This document shows, piece by piece, positions 25,222 to 34,536 of a DNA stretch of 38,329 bases. Under the pieces are notes generated by a model, which worked only from the letters and a program-made list of their open reading frames with translations, ran no database searches and was not told the DNA's origin. The stretch comes from Sporosarcina psychrophila (GTDB lineage Bacteria > Bacillota > Bacilli > Bacillales_A > Planococcaceae): positions 1 through 38,329 of the forward strand of contig DYWT01000101.1 in assembly GCA_020742515.1 (NCBI GenBank). Direction: 5' to 3'. The translations under genes were made by a program, and so were the position numbers. Position 1 is the first letter of the stretch; the number at the start of each line of letters is the position of its first letter.

Positions 25222-26076
25222 ATGAAATTAAAAGACCTGATTCACGAGTATTACGACCAACTGTCAAAAAGCCAGAAAAAAGTCGCGACTTATATAATCG
25301 ATAACCCAAGAAATATTGCGATGTCTACGGCACAAGAAATTGGGTCGAGCATCGGTGTCAGCGAAACGACAGTCATTCGCTTTTGCTATAGCCTGCATCT
25401 CTCTGGTTATGGCGAACTACAAAAGGTCATCCGTGAACAATTGCTATTTCAAGAGAGTAGCTTCACAACATATCAGAAATCTAAACTGGAACTTGAACAG
25501 GCACCGCATTTTTTCACAAAAGTGATGGAGCGAGATCGTATAGCGATTGGAGAGACGATGAAACAAATTAAAGAAGAGGACTACGAAAAGGCAATCGAGC
25601 AGCTCTCTCAAGCAGAAACCATTTATATTCTTGGCCTTCGCTCTTCGTATACCGCAGCCAATTGGCTCTCATACACGCTTGGTTTAGTGAAAGGAAATGT
25701 CAGACTGTTACGACCAGAAACGGAGGATGTAATCCAAACGCTCAGTCAAATGAACGATAAGTCCGTCGTTATCGCCATTTCGTTTCATCGATACTTGAAA
25801 GAAACAATTCAAATTGCGCAATTGGCACATAGACAACAAGCTTTCATTATCGGCATTACTGATTCTATGTTAGCCCCAATTCATGCATTCAGTGATTTGT
25901 TATTTCCAATTTATTCGCCTAACAAGTCGACGCTCGATGCAACGGCTTCTCTATTTTCATTCATGAATGCAATTATTGCAGGATTGTCCGTGCAGGAGAA
26001 GGACAGTTTCGAAAAAAGACGTGAAACGTATCAATCGATACCAAGCGATTTCTTATTTGTTGAAGGAGTTGATTGA
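25222..26076 (+). CDS. MurR/RpiR-family transcriptional regulator
   Basis: 284 aa from ATG 25222, after AAAAGGAAGAG; the earlier ATG 25189 has a badly spaced site. The N-terminal HTH_6 domain (residues 1-77) includes SKSQKKVATYIIDNPRNIA, SAQEIGSSIGVSETTVIRFC and GYGELQKVIRE, the RpiR hallmark. The C-terminal SIS domain (about 120-250) has TIYILGLRSSYTAANWLSY and SVVIAISFHRYLKETI for binding a small effector. In this family the SIS ligand is often a sugar phosphate; here the downstream genes act on acylated amino acids, so the effector may be unusual. It is the first gene of a four-gene operon; the M20 gene follows within three bases. Confidence 0.92.
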   Translation: MKLKDLIHEYYDQLSKSQKKVATYIIDNPRNIAMSTAQEIGSSIGVSETTVIRFCYSLHLSGYGELQKVIREQLLFQESSFTTYQKSKLELEQAPHFFTKVMERDRIAIGETMKQIKEEDYEKAIEQLSQAETIYILGLRSSYTAANWLSYTLGLVKGNVRLLRPETEDVIQTLSQMNDKSVVIAISFHRYLKETIQIAQLAHRQQAFIIGITDSMLAPIHAFSDLLFPIYSPNKSTLDATASLFSFMNAIIAGLSVQEKDSFEKRRETYQSIPSDFLFVEGVD

Positions 26077-26078
26077 AA

Positions 26079-27215
26079 ATGAAGGCAGTGTTACAAGAAA
26101 TGAAGCCGATTGTTGAAAAGGTTTTTAACCATTTACACTCAAATCCTGAAATTAGTTGGCAGGAAATTGAGACGACTAGGTATTTGCAACAATTGTTAGA
26201 GAGTGAAGGATTTCAAGTTACTACATTCGACGATTCAACGGGACTTGTAGCAACAGTGGGGTCTGGCAATCCTTGTATTGGACTTCGAACAGATATCGAT
26301 GCACTCTGGCAGGAAGTGGATGGGGTCTTTCAAGCGAACCACTCATGCGGACATGATGCGCATATGACGATTGCAATTGGCGCTTTACTCGTTTTGAAAA
26401 AGCTTAGGTATCCGAAAACCGGACGACTAAAAGTGATTTTTCAACCAGCTGAGGAAAAAGGGACGGGCGCATTATCATTTGTGGAAAAAGGGATCGTTGA
26501 CGATATCGACTATTTGTATGGTGTCCATCTCCGTCCGATTCAAGAAATCGGTCATGGCTACGCATCCCCAGCCATTATGCATGGTGCTGCAAAAATGATT
26601 AAAGGGACAATCGTGGGGACGGATGCGCATGGAGCAAGACCGCATCTTGGACAAAACGCCATAGAAGTGATGGCACTTCTCGTACAGGCAATTCACTCCA
26701 TTCACGTTGACCCAATGGTCCCACATTCTGCAAAAATGACGATGTTCCAAGCGGGTGGAGAGTCAGCCAACATCATTCCGGGAAGTGCAGTATTTAGTCT
26801 GGATTTACGCGCCCAAACAAACGTGGTTATGGACAAACTGATGAATTTAGTTGATAAAGCGATTAGTTCGGTTGCAGAACTGTCTGATGTTATCATTAAT
26901 TATGAAATAATCGCGGAAATTGCAGCTGCCCAAGTCGATGACACTGCTGTCGAACTGATGGCACAAGCGATAAGGGAAACAGTCGGGGAACAATTTTTGG
27001 TACCGCCTATTGTCACACCAGGCGGAGAAGACTTCCATTACTACACATTAAAAAGACCTTCTGTCAAAGCGACAATGCTCGGTCTTGGCTGCGACTTATC
27101 GCCAGGCCTTCATCATCCCAACATGACATTCAATCATAATAGTATACTGACTGGAATTGAAATACTCGTTCGAACGGTCATCCATTCATTCGGGCAGTTA
27201 GAGAGAAGGAAGTGA
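26079..27215 (+). CDS. M20 peptidase / N-acyl-amino acid amidohydrolase (likely desuccinylase)
   Basis: 378 aa from ATG 26079, ten bases after AAGGAG; TTG 26073 is an alternative too close to that site. Metal-site motifs of the M20D amidohydrolases are visible: HSCGHDAH (C90, H92), PAEEKGTGA (E125/E126), GVHLRP (H150) and GLHHPN near the C-terminus. In the Geobacillus operon described with N-succinylamino acid racemase, the M20 enzyme removes succinate from N-succinyl-L-amino acids. The same neighbours here (GNAT, racemase) make this the likely role; other N-acyl substrates are possible. Overlaps the GNAT ribosome site. Confidence 0.9.
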   Translation: MKAVLQEMKPIVEKVFNHLHSNPEISWQEIETTRYLQQLLESEGFQVTTFDDSTGLVATVGSGNPCIGLRTDIDALWQEVDGVFQANHSCGHDAHMTIAIGALLVLKKLRYPKTGRLKVIFQPAEEKGTGALSFVEKGIVDDIDYLYGVHLRPIQEIGHGYASPAIMHGAAKMIKGTIVGTDAHGARPHLGQNAIEVMALLVQAIHSIHVDPMVPHSAKMTMFQAGGESANIIPGSAVFSLDLRAQTNVVMDKLMNLVDKAISSVAELSDVIINYEIIAEIAAAQVDDTAVELMAQAIRETVGEQFLVPPIVTPGGEDFHYYTLKRPSVKATMLGLGCDLSPGLHHPNMTFNHNSILTGIEILVRTVIHSFGQLERRK

Positions 27216-27220
27216 ACCAA

Positions 27221-28063
27221 ATGGACGTCAACCTATCCATTCGCAAATTAGAAACGAATGAAGACATGCGCCTGGTCCAATCGCTTGAACGAGCAATCTG
27301 GGGCCTTGATCCGATACCGACTCATCAAACCTATACAGCAGCGAAAAATGGAGGGTTATTGTTAGGCGCTTTCTTAGGTGATGAAATCGTTGGCTTTTCA
27401 TATGGTTTTCCGGGTTTCACCAATGGTAAGCCATATTTATGTTCGCATATGCTTGGCATTCTACCGAACTATCAACTGATGGGAATCGGAAAGTTGCTAA
27501 AGGATGAACAGCGTAAAATTGCCAAGGAAATGGGATACAATTTGATTACTTGGACATTCGATCCATTGGAAAGTCGCAATGCTTATTTAAATGTGTCGAA
27601 ACTGTACGCAATTTGCGATACTTATTTAGTTAATTGTTACGGTGAAATGGAAGATGGTTTGAACAAAGGATTACCATCAGACCGTCTTCAAGTCGAATGG
27701 TGGGTTTCGAGCGAAAGGGTCGAGGACAAGTGGACACCGCAAGTTTCCGACTATGATCGACCATTTATAGTTGAGAAATCCCATAAAGGAAATCCAACAC
27801 TAGTTGTGGATTCGGAAAATGTCCTGTTAAACAGTGTTGGTGTTGAAGTTCCGGTACCAGAGCAATTTCAGTCGATCAAAAAGAATGAACCTGAACTAGC
27901 GCTCGACTGGCGATTGAAAATAAGGACCGTTTTTCAAACGTTATTTGGTTCTGGCTATGCGCTAGTAGGAGTGAATAGGTCGGAAGAAGGCGTTCATTAT
28001 TATCAATTTGTAAAAAGAAACACAATTCCACTGACAATAAAAAATAGAGGAGAATCCGAATGA
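27221..28063 (+). CDS. GNAT acyltransferase (COG3375 type), likely succinyl-CoA:D-amino acid N-succinyltransferase
   Basis: 280 aa. ATG 27221 stands eight bases after AGAAGGAAG; GTG 27212 overlaps this site. The GNAT fold is in the first half: [38 protein letters not shown] (acyl-CoA loop Q-L-M-G-I-G, about residues 82-88) and [20 protein letters not shown]. The second half (about 150-280) is the extension typical of COG3375 proteins found beside N-acylamino acid racemases. In Geobacillus the homologue transfers succinate to D-amino acids. The stop overlaps the racemase ATG by three bases (ATGA), so they are coupled. Confidence 0.88.
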   Translation: MDVNLSIRKLETNEDMRLVQSLERAIWGLDPIPTHQTYTAAKNGGLLLGAFLGDEIVGFSYGFPGFTNGKPYLCSHMLGILPNYQLMGIGKLLKDEQRKIAKEMGYNLITWTFDPLESRNAYLNVSKLYAICDTYLVNCYGEMEDGLNKGLPSDRLQVEWWVSSERVEDKWTPQVSDYDRPFIVEKSHKGNPTLVVDSENVLLNSVGVEVPVPEQFQSIKKNEPELALDWRLKIRTVFQTLFGSGYALVGVNRSEEGVHYYQFVKRNTIPLTIKNRGESE

Positions 28064-29172
28064 TTATAAAAGAAATCAAAATCCGAAAAATGAAAATGAG
28101 AATGAAGCACCCGTTCACAACTAGTTTTGGTACGTTCCAAGACAAAGATTTTCTGTTACTTGAAGTGAAAGATGAGTTGGGTAATACGGGGTGGGGGGAG
28201 TCGGTGGCATTTCACTCGCCTTGGTACAGCGAAGAAACACTGGAAACAAACCTACATATGATCCGGGATTTTCTGATACCTATCGTATTAGGAAGGGAAA
28301 TCGGGCATCCCGACGAAGTAAGTGAATTGTTCGCTGCGATTCGCAGAAACAATATGGCAAAGTCCACTGTGGAAGGTGCTATTTGGGATCTCTATGCAAA
28401 GCGTAACGAATTGACATTGGCGCAGGCTCTTGGTGGCGAACGCGATAAAATTGAAGTGGGTATCAGTATCGGGATCCATGAAAATATTGCTAATCTGGTC
28501 GAAACGGTACGTGGTTTTGTGGAAGAGGGATATAAGCGAATTAAAGTTAAAATTAAACCTGGCTATGATATTGAAGTGATACGCGTGCTTAGAAAAAACT
28601 TTCCAGATGTTTCACTTATGGCAGATGCCAATTCGGCCTATACCTTAGAAGACATCGAACTTCTCAAACAGCTGGATGAATTTAACTTGACGATGATTGA
28701 ACAACCGCTCGCTTCAGACGATATTATCGACCATGCGAAATTACAAAAACAATTGAAATCACCAATCTGTTTGGATGAAAGCATTCACTCCCTTGAAGAT
28801 ACACGAAAAGCGATTGAACTTGGTAGTACGCAAATCATTAACATTAAAATCGGTCGTGTTGGTGGTCTTACTGAAGCGAAGAAAATTCATGATTATTGCA
28901 TGGAACGTCAAATACCTGTTTGGTGCGGCGGAATGCTGGAATCAGGAATCGGTCGTGCGCATAATGTAGCGCTCACAACACTTCCAAACTTCATCTTACC
29001 AGGGGACACCGCTGGATCCTCACGTTACTGGGAGGAAGACGTTATTACTCCAGAAGTTGTCGTGGAGGACGGTTATATTACTGTTCCAACCGCCTATGGT
29101 ATAGGTTACGAACCGAATTTAAGAGCTATGGATAAATTCACGGTAGAGGAGATTCATTACAAAGCTGAATGA
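28060..29172 (+). CDS. N-succinylamino acid racemase / o-succinylbenzoate synthase family enolase
   Basis: 370 aa of the enolase superfamily, muconate-lactonizing subgroup. The catalytic set is intact and falls at canonical positions: K162-x-K164 (IKVKIKPG), metal ligands D189 (MADAN), E214 (MIEQP) and D239 (CLDES), and K263 (NIKIGRVGG). These enzymes racemise N-succinyl amino acids by 1,1-proton transfer and often also make o-succinylbenzoate for menaquinone. No other menaquinone gene is nearby, whereas RpiR, M20 and GNAT partners are, so the racemase role is favoured. GAGGAGAA precedes the ATG, which overlaps the GNAT stop. Last gene of the operon. Confidence 0.92.
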   Translation: MIIKEIKIRKMKMRMKHPFTTSFGTFQDKDFLLLEVKDELGNTGWGESVAFHSPWYSEETLETNLHMIRDFLIPIVLGREIGHPDEVSELFAAIRRNNMAKSTVEGAIWDLYAKRNELTLAQALGGERDKIEVGISIGIHENIANLVETVRGFVEEGYKRIKVKIKPGYDIEVIRVLRKNFPDVSLMADANSAYTLEDIELLKQLDEFNLTMIEQPLASDDIIDHAKLQKQLKSPICLDESIHSLEDTRKAIELGSTQIINIKIGRVGGLTEAKKIHDYCMERQIPVWCGGMLESGIGRAHNVALTTLPNFILPGDTAGSSRYWEEDVITPEVVVEDGYITVPTAYGIGYEPNLRAMDKFTVEEIHYKAE

Positions 29173-29201
29173 TGCCTAAAGAAAAAGGCTAAATAGGTGT
29201 A

Positions 29202-29229
29202 GGAAAGGATGAATTAAAGCATCCTTTCC
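29202..29229 (+). terminator. Hairpin after the racemase operon
   Basis: GGAAAGGATG (29202-29211) pairs perfectly with CATCCTTTCC (29220-29229). No strong T run follows, so termination is likely but not certain. Confidence 0.5.
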
Positions 29230-29312
29230 GTCTATTGAAATCAGAAAATAAAATTAATTTTAAGTGATTTGACTATAAAGTGGGATGCTGCGGCTAAAAC
29301 GGGGGATGGGTT

Positions 29313-30383
29313 ATGAGAAAAAGTTTTCAAATCGCTGGAGCTTTTATCGGAGTAATTGTTGGAGCAGGATTTGCATCTGGTCAAGAAATTTTACAGTTTT
29401 TCACTAGTTTTGGACCGATTAGTATCGTTGGATCGCTTGTCGCAACTGCTTTATTTGCTTTTTTAGGAATGAACTTGACACAGTTAGGAAGTCGTTTGCA
29501 AACAAAATCGCATCAAAATGTAATTTATCATATTTGCGGACGCTATTTAGGGCTAATAGTTGATATCGTCATCACATTTTTCCTTTTTGGTGTTACAGTT
29601 GTCATGTTTTCCGGAGCTGGTGCAATTTTTGAACAGCAATTCGGCATACCTAGTTTCATAGGAAGTATTCTTATGGCGGTTGTGACAATCTTGACAGTGT
29701 CTTTGAGTGTTCAGAAAGTTATCGCATTCATTAGTGCATTCACACCATTTTTATTGTTATTAGTTATCGTAATCACCGTTTACTCGGTAATCCATTTCGA
29801 TTTTTCATCTGCCGATTTAACAGGAGCGGTTGCCGCTCAAAATCGTGGCGCTTCTCATTGGTTTTTAGGAGCAATCTTGTATGTATCCTATAACTTAGCG
29901 GCTGGAGCAGCGATGCTTACGGTTATGGGGGGAACTATAAAGGATGAGAAAGTGGCCGCATGGGGAGGTATCATTGGTGGTCTAGGTCTTGGACTTCTCA
30001 TCTTACTTATTAATATCTCAATGCTGACTCAGTTGAAGGAAATTGCAAGTCTGCCCATGCCAATGCTGTTTTTAGCAAATAATATAAACCCGACAATTGG
30101 CATAATCATGGCCATTATCTTATTGGGGATGATTTATAACACAGCGGTCGGTATGTTATATGCATTTTCTGCTCGTATCGTTAAAACCGAAACTGTCCGC
30201 TTTAAAGGAGCTGTTACACTTTTTGGTACAGTGGCATTCGGCGCAAGTTTTATCGGATTCATCCAACTTGTTGGTACTGTCTATCCAGTGATGGGCTATC
30301 TTGGCTTCACATTAATTGCTGCGGTTATTTTCGCATGGGTAAAAAATAAAAGAACACCTAGTAAAGTAGAAGCAATAAATTAA
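29313..30383 (+). CDS. YkvI-like membrane transporter
   Basis: 356 aa with about ten membrane helices. It starts RKSFQIAGAFIGVIVGAGFASGQEI, a signature of the YkvI family, distant relatives of APC-type amino acid transporters; the unwound GAGFASGQE segment of helix 1 is the likely substrate site. Further signatures are LYVSYNLAAGAAMLTVMGG and NTAVGMLYAFSARI. GGGGGATGGG precedes the ATG. Position between a D-amino-acid conversion operon and the proline operon hints at amino acid transport, but the substrate is unknown. Its own hairpin follows. Confidence 0.85.
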   Translation: MRKSFQIAGAFIGVIVGAGFASGQEILQFFTSFGPISIVGSLVATALFAFLGMNLTQLGSRLQTKSHQNVIYHICGRYLGLIVDIVITFFLFGVTVVMFSGAGAIFEQQFGIPSFIGSILMAVVTILTVSLSVQKVIAFISAFTPFLLLLVIVITVYSVIHFDFSSADLTGAVAAQNRGASHWFLGAILYVSYNLAAGAAMLTVMGGTIKDEKVAAWGGIIGGLGLGLLILLINISMLTQLKEIASLPMPMLFLANNINPTIGIIMAIILLGMIYNTAVGMLYAFSARIVKTETVRFKGAVTLFGTVAFGASFIGFIQLVGTVYPVMGYLGFTLIAAVIFAWVKNKRTPSKVEAIN

Positions 30384-30386
30384 TAA

Positions 30387-30427
30387 GGAGAGACACCTTG
30401 TTACTAGTATAAGGTGACCCTCTTTAT
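30387..30427 (+). terminator. Terminator after the YkvI-like gene
   Basis: CACCTT (30394-30399) pairs with AAGGTG (30411-30416), with AGAG/CTCT outside, then CTTTATT. Modest stem with a short T tract. Confidence 0.5.
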
Positions 30428-30431
30428 TAGC

Positions 30432-30459
30432 TTGACAATTCAGTCATCTGGTGTATGAT
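30432..30459 (+). promoter_or_regulatory. SigA promoter of the proBA T-box leader
   Basis: Perfect TTGACA (30432-30437), a 16-base spacer and TATGAT (30454-30459). Confidence 0.75.
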
Positions 30460-30479
30460 AGTTTAAAATCTTCTAAAAT

Positions 30480-30716
30480 TTGAACGGTGATGAAGGAATA
30501 GTATACGATAACAAGTTGTGAAAGAGAGCGGAATTTATCAGCTGAAAGATTCCGTCATAACAATCGTAGAACCTGCCTTCGTAGTCCTGTGCAAAACATG
30601 GGCGCGACCCTCAGCGTTATGAGGTTAAGTGGGATGTGTTCACAAGCATCCAATTATGGTGGTACCGCGGAAACTAAGCCTTTTCGTCCTTAATATCAGG
30701 ATGAAAAGGCTTTTTT
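30480..30716 (+). promoter_or_regulatory. T-box riboswitch (proline) with terminator
   Basis: A tRNA-sensing leader upstream of proBA. Stem I holds the AGAGAG motif near 30522 and, on its 3' side, GAA-CCT near 30572, read as specifier CCU (proline). The T-box TGGTACCGCGG is at 30660-30670. The terminator AAGCCTTTTCGTCCT (30676-30690) pairs with AGGATGAAAAGGCTT (30698-30712), one G-T pair, followed by TTTTT. Uncharged tRNA-Pro would bind and stop termination, switching on proline synthesis. Confidence 0.93.
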
Positions 30717-30753
30717 ATTTGTCGAAATTATGTGGAATGGCGGGTGTATTGGA

Positions 30754-31854
30754 ATGGAAAAACAGCGGATTGTTGTGAAAATAGGGAGCAGTTCTTTAAC
30801 AAATGTTAAAGGTGAAATTGATCAAGTGAAATTTAATGATCATATCGAAGCGCTTGCTGTACTGCGTAAAGCAGGGCATGAAGTGATTATTGTTTCTTCT
30901 GGTGCAGTCGCAGCAGGATTTGCAAAATTGGGCTATTCATCAAGACCTGTAACGATCAAAGGAAAACAGGCAGCTTCGGCAGTTGGCCAAGGATTATTAA
31001 TGCAATCCTACATTGAAAAATTTAGTATGCATGGAATCGTACCAGCTCAGATTTTATTGACACGAATCGATTTTTCTAATCGCGAACGCTACAGGAATGC
31101 CTTTTCGACGATGACTGAACTGGTAGAGCGGGGAATCGTTCCCATTATTAATGAAAACGACTCCGTCTCTGTTGAAGAACTGACTTTCGGTGACAATGAT
31201 ATGCTGTCAGCACTTGTTAGCGGCTTTCTCCATGCAGACCACCTTATTATTCTTACGGATATCAATGGACTATATGATTTAAATCCGCGCAAATATCCAT
31301 TAGCGAAACGACTTAATTATCTCGAACAGATTACAGATGACTTACTAAAAGGTGCTGCCGATATAGGATCGAAAGTCGGGACCGGTGGCATGAAATCAAA
31401 ACTGCTTGCTGCAAAAACAGCAACATCACTTGGCGTTTCCGTTTTCATTGGAACGGGAGAAGGTTCGAATAAGCTACTAATGATTTTACAAGGAAGAGGC
31501 GACGGTACCTATATTTCCAATCCAGATATCGCGAAGATTAATACGAGCAGACAATGGATCGTATTGCATTCCGAATCGACAGGCGAACTTTACGTGGATC
31601 AAGGGGCGGAAGAGGCTATTTTGTATAAAGGAAAAAGCTTATTACCTGCAGGTGTTGTTAAAGTGAAGGGGGATTTTCACAAAGGTGACGTTGTTGAAGT
31701 GTTTGGCTTGAATGGAATTTTAGGTAAGGGAGAAGTAAGTTATTCTTCGTGTGAATTAAGAAACACAATTGAAGACAGAAACAAGGAAAAAGAAGGGGGA
31801 TTAGTTTCATCAACAGTTGAAGTCATTCACCGGAACCGCTGGGCACAAATTTAA
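30754..31854 (+). CDS. proB: Glutamate 5-kinase
   Basis: Phosphorylates L-glutamate to glutamyl-5-phosphate, the first step of proline synthesis; 366 aa from ATG 30754. The first in-frame ATG (30730) would lie right after the terminator without ribosome site, so the second is taken, with a weak GGCGGG site. The amino acid kinase domain (about 1-255) has [20 protein letters not shown] and INENDSVSV; the C-terminal PUA domain (about 270-345: [20 protein letters not shown]) is present as in most bacterial ProB. proA follows 17 bases downstream in the same T-box-controlled operon. Confidence 0.95.
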   Translation: MEKQRIVVKIGSSSLTNVKGEIDQVKFNDHIEALAVLRKAGHEVIIVSSGAVAAGFAKLGYSSRPVTIKGKQAASAVGQGLLMQSYIEKFSMHGIVPAQILLTRIDFSNRERYRNAFSTMTELVERGIVPIINENDSVSVEELTFGDNDMLSALVSGFLHADHLIILTDINGLYDLNPRKYPLAKRLNYLEQITDDLLKGAADIGSKVGTGGMKSKLLAAKTATSLGVSVFIGTGEGSNKLLMILQGRGDGTYISNPDIAKINTSRQWIVLHSESTGELYVDQGAEEAILYKGKSLLPAGVVKVKGDFHKGDVVEVFGLNGILGKGEVSYSSCELRNTIEDRNKEKEGGLVSSTVEVIHRNRWAQI

Positions 31855-31871
31855 AAAGGGGGGGATTTAGC

Positions 31872-33119
31872 ATGAGCGAGATACACTTAAAAGGGAGAGC
31901 TGCAAAAGAAGTAAGTTATTCGTTGGTGAACGTCACAACCGATCAAAAAAACAAGGCATTAGCGTTGATTGCCGAACAATTAATGGCTGATCAAGTGTCC
32001 ATTCTATCTGAAAATGAAAAGGATTTGGATGATGGAAAAGCAAAAGGGCTAACGGATGCAATTCTTGATCGCATTCTGCTCACCGAAAAACGAATAAAAG
32101 ATATGGCAAGCGCGATTCATTTATTAATCGAATTACAAGATCCGATTGGTGAAACAGTCGAAACCATTGAAAAAGAGAATGGCTTGCTAATTGAAATGAA
32201 GCGGGTACCGATCGGAGTTATCGGTATGATTTATGAAGCAAGACCGAATGTCACTGTTGATGCGGCAACACTTGCTCTTAAAACAGGTAACGCGGTCATT
32301 TTACGGGGAAGCTCCTCTGCGCAATATTCAAACAAGGCGTTTATAAAGTCGATTCATACAGCTCTTGATAAAAGTGAAATTCCAAAAATGTCAATCCAGT
32401 TAATTGAAGACACAAGCAGAGAAACTGCAAAGAAACTGTTTCGGCTAAATGAATACTTGGATGTGCTCATTCCAAGGGGAGGTAAAACACTTATTGAAAC
32501 AGTAATCCGCGAAGCGACAGTACCGGTCATTCAAACGGGGGCGGGAAATTGTCACATCTATATTGACGAAACAGCAGAGCAGGAAATGGCTACAAATATT
32601 GCATTGAATGCAAAGATACAGCGCCCATCTGTTTGCAATGCGATTGAGACCATCTTAATTCATAAGAAATGGTTTAACCAATATGGAACAGAGCTTATCA
32701 ATAAATTACAGAAGAACGATGTCGAGATTTTGGGGGACGAAATTGTCGTTCGGAAATGTGAAAATGTGCAAGTTGCATCCGAATCTGATTGGTCGATGGA
32801 GTATTTGGGGTTAACAGTTAGTATAAAAGTTATTACGAATCTCGGAGAAGCAATTGCACATATTACTCAATATGGAACAAAGCATTCCGAAGCCATTATT
32901 ACTAGTAATGAAGAGAATGCTGTGATTTTCTTGAATTCGATCGATGCTGCAGCTGTGTATCATAATGCTTCTACCCGATTTACAGATGGCTTCGAATTTG
33001 GCTATGGGGCAGAAATCGGTATCAGCACGCAGAAGTTACATGCGAGGGGTCCGATGGGATTAAAGGCGTTGACGACAACGAAATATGTCATTCGTGGGAA
33101 TGGGCAAGTAAGGGAATAA
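31872..33119 (+). CDS. proA: Gamma-glutamyl phosphate reductase
   Basis: NADPH-dependent reduction of glutamyl-5-phosphate to glutamate-5-semialdehyde; 415 aa, normal length. Aldehyde-dehydrogenase fold: [20 protein letters not shown] (about 114-133), [15 protein letters not shown], and the catalytic cysteine C255 in [10 protein letters not shown]. The closing part has [20 protein letters not shown] and [21 protein letters not shown] lies before the ATG. No proC (the last step) is in this window. Convergent with the LCP gene, with a shared terminator between. Confidence 0.97.
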   Translation: MSEIHLKGRAAKEVSYSLVNVTTDQKNKALALIAEQLMADQVSILSENEKDLDDGKAKGLTDAILDRILLTEKRIKDMASAIHLLIELQDPIGETVETIEKENGLLIEMKRVPIGVIGMIYEARPNVTVDAATLALKTGNAVILRGSSSAQYSNKAFIKSIHTALDKSEIPKMSIQLIEDTSRETAKKLFRLNEYLDVLIPRGGKTLIETVIREATVPVIQTGAGNCHIYIDETAEQEMATNIALNAKIQRPSVCNAIETILIHKKWFNQYGTELINKLQKNDVEILGDEIVVRKCENVQVASESDWSMEYLGLTVSIKVITNLGEAIAHITQYGTKHSEAIITSNEENAVIFLNSIDAAAVYHNASTRFTDGFEFGYGAEIGISTQKLHARGPMGLKALTTTKYVIRGNGQVRE

Positions 33120-33182
33120 AGTGCTTTTTGAATCGCAGGTAATTGCCCAAAAACACGGATCCTCTCCATGAATAACAACATC

Positions 33183-33219
33183 AAAAAAGCCGTGGAGATT
33201 AAAAATACTCCACGGCTTT
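33183..33219. terminator. Bidirectional terminator between proA and the LCP gene
   Basis: AAAGCCGTGGAG (33186-33197) pairs perfectly with CTCCACGGCTTT (33208-33219). T-rich flanks lie on both strands (TTTTTTGA on the minus strand), ending both convergent genes. Confidence 0.9.
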
Positions 33220-33221
33220 CT

Positions 33222-34154
33222 TTAATTCAGTTCCAGATGTTGTTTTAAGGCAGTCGTAATTCCTAGTAATTCTGTTTCATCCATAATATAGTACCATATA
33301 TTTCCGTTCATTCGCTTGCCTTCGCCGTTTTCAAAGTGAAGCTGTTCGACTTTACCTGCGGCATCACGGTAGTTCTTCTGAACGTCGACCATTTCATCGA
33401 AAGTCATATTTGTTTTTACATTGTCACCCAATGCGTTGAAGACACTACGGTATTTTAACAAGCTTTTCAAGGAAGTCCCTTCATGCAATACACCCTCGAT
33501 CACCTGTTTCTGACGTTCTTGTCGTCCAAAGTCACCGTTGGGATCTCCTTTACGCATCCGTACATACGATAATGCTTCTTTACCATCCAACGTAATCTCC
33601 CCAGCAGCATAATGAATTGAGTCCTGTGTAAAATCAAAAGGATTATTTACGCTCACACCACCGACGGTATCGACAATTGTTTGGAACCCTTCCATATTGA
33701 CTTCCATAACATAGTCAATTGGAATATCCAATAGATTTTCGACCGAATCCAGCGACATCTGAATGCCACCAAAAGCATATGCGTGATTTAGCTTGTCCGT
33801 GGTACCATGACCTACTATTTCTGTATACGTATCTCTAGGAATACTGATCATCTTTGTTGTTTTTAACTTAGGATTGACTGCCAAAACAATCATAGTATCC
33901 GAGCGACCTTTATCGCCTTCACGTTCATCGACTCCCAAAACGAGTACTGAAAAGGGATCCTGTTTACCCAAGGCAATTCCTTCTTCTCGCTTCTCCGATA
34001 ATTCACGGTCAATCGGTTTATACATCCCTTTCAATGTAGACGTCAAGTCGAAATAAACACTCAAAGCAAAACCGCCTATTATAAGACCAATCACTGCTAT
34101 AACCCATGGCCATTTTTTCCGTTTCTTCATCTTCTTCATATCTGTTCGATTCAT
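33222..34154 (-). CDS. LytR-CpsA-Psr (LCP) family cell-wall ligase
   Basis: 310 aa from ATG 34154, six bases after GGAGGA (34166-34161); the open frame extends further upstream but without a site. A basic cytoplasmic start (MNRTDMKKMKKRKK) precedes one membrane helix (WPWVIAVIGLIIGGFALSVYF, about 15-35). The extracellular LCP domain carries FSVLVLGVDEREGDKGRSDTMI, TTKMISIPRDTYTEI and DYVMEVNMEGFQTIVDTVGG, with the Arg and Asp residues that bind polyprenyl pyrophosphate. LCP enzymes move teichoic acid or other glycopolymers from lipid carriers to peptidoglycan. It ends at a terminator shared with proA. Confidence 0.94.
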   Translation of the reverse strand: MNRTDMKKMKKRKKWPWVIAVIGLIIGGFALSVYFDLTSTLKGMYKPIDRELSEKREEGIALGKQDPFSVLVLGVDEREGDKGRSDTMIVLAVNPKLKTTKMISIPRDTYTEIVGHGTTDKLNHAYAFGGIQMSLDSVENLLDIPIDYVMEVNMEGFQTIVDTVGGVSVNNPFDFTQDSIHYAAGEITLDGKEALSYVRMRKGDPNGDFGRQERQKQVIEGVLHEGTSLKSLLKYRSVFNALGDNVKTNMTFDEMVDVQKNYRDAAGKVEQLHFENGEGKRMNGNIWYYIMDETELLGITTALKQHLELN

Positions 34155-34231
34155 AAAATTTCCTCCAGTAGGCGTCATTCGAAAAAGTGTCCCATGATAT
34201 AGACGCATTACCTTACTTCTAAGTTTCAATT

Positions 34232-34260
34232 ATTGTAGTGGTGACAGTCACCACTACAAT
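34232..34260. repeat. Perfect 13-bp inverted repeat between LCP and DUF3006 genes
   Basis: ATTGTAGTGGTGA (34232-34244) and TCACCACTACAAT (34248-34260) are separated by CAG only. It lies ten bases after the DUF3006 stop on the minus strand and 78 bases before the LCP start. No T run follows, so it may be a factor-dependent terminator, an mRNA-end stabiliser or an operator. Confidence 0.55.
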
Positions 34261-34270
34261 TCCCACACAA

Positions 34271-34534
34271 TTAGTTACGTTTGAAACGGTTGGTTTTATT
34301 GGATTTTAATCGCTTCATTCTGTTCTCTACTTCTTGTTTCATTTCCGCAGATTTTCTAACGTCTACTTGGATTGAAATGATTTCATCCTCTTGAACTTCC
34401 ACTAAAAACCATTTATCCGCAGTGCTGTCGGGGGGGAGGGAGGATATAGCGATATGAAATTCTTTCTGTAATTCTTCCACTAAAAATAGTGCTTTTTCGT
34501 TGTCTGTAAACCGGTCGAGATATGCTGAATACAT
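34271..34534 (-). CDS. DUF3006 domain protein
   Basis: 87 aa from ATG 34534, which follows GGAGG with correct spacing and lies two bases after the stop of the upstream metallo-beta-lactamase-fold gene. The body opens with the DUF3006 pattern (YLDRFTDNEKALFLVEE) of a small beta-barrel, continues with DKWFLVEVQEDEI and ends in a basic helical tail (KRLKSNKTNRFKRN). DUF3006 genes often stand next to genes for ComEC-like MBL proteins, as here, which suggests a functional link; the function is not known. Probably co-transcribed and translationally coupled. Confidence 0.85.
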   Translation of the reverse strand: MYSAYLDRFTDNEKALFLVEELQKEFHIAISSLPPDSTADKWFLVEVQEDEIISIQVDVRKSAEMKQEVENRMKRLKSNKTNRFKRN

Positions 34535-34536
34535 AA

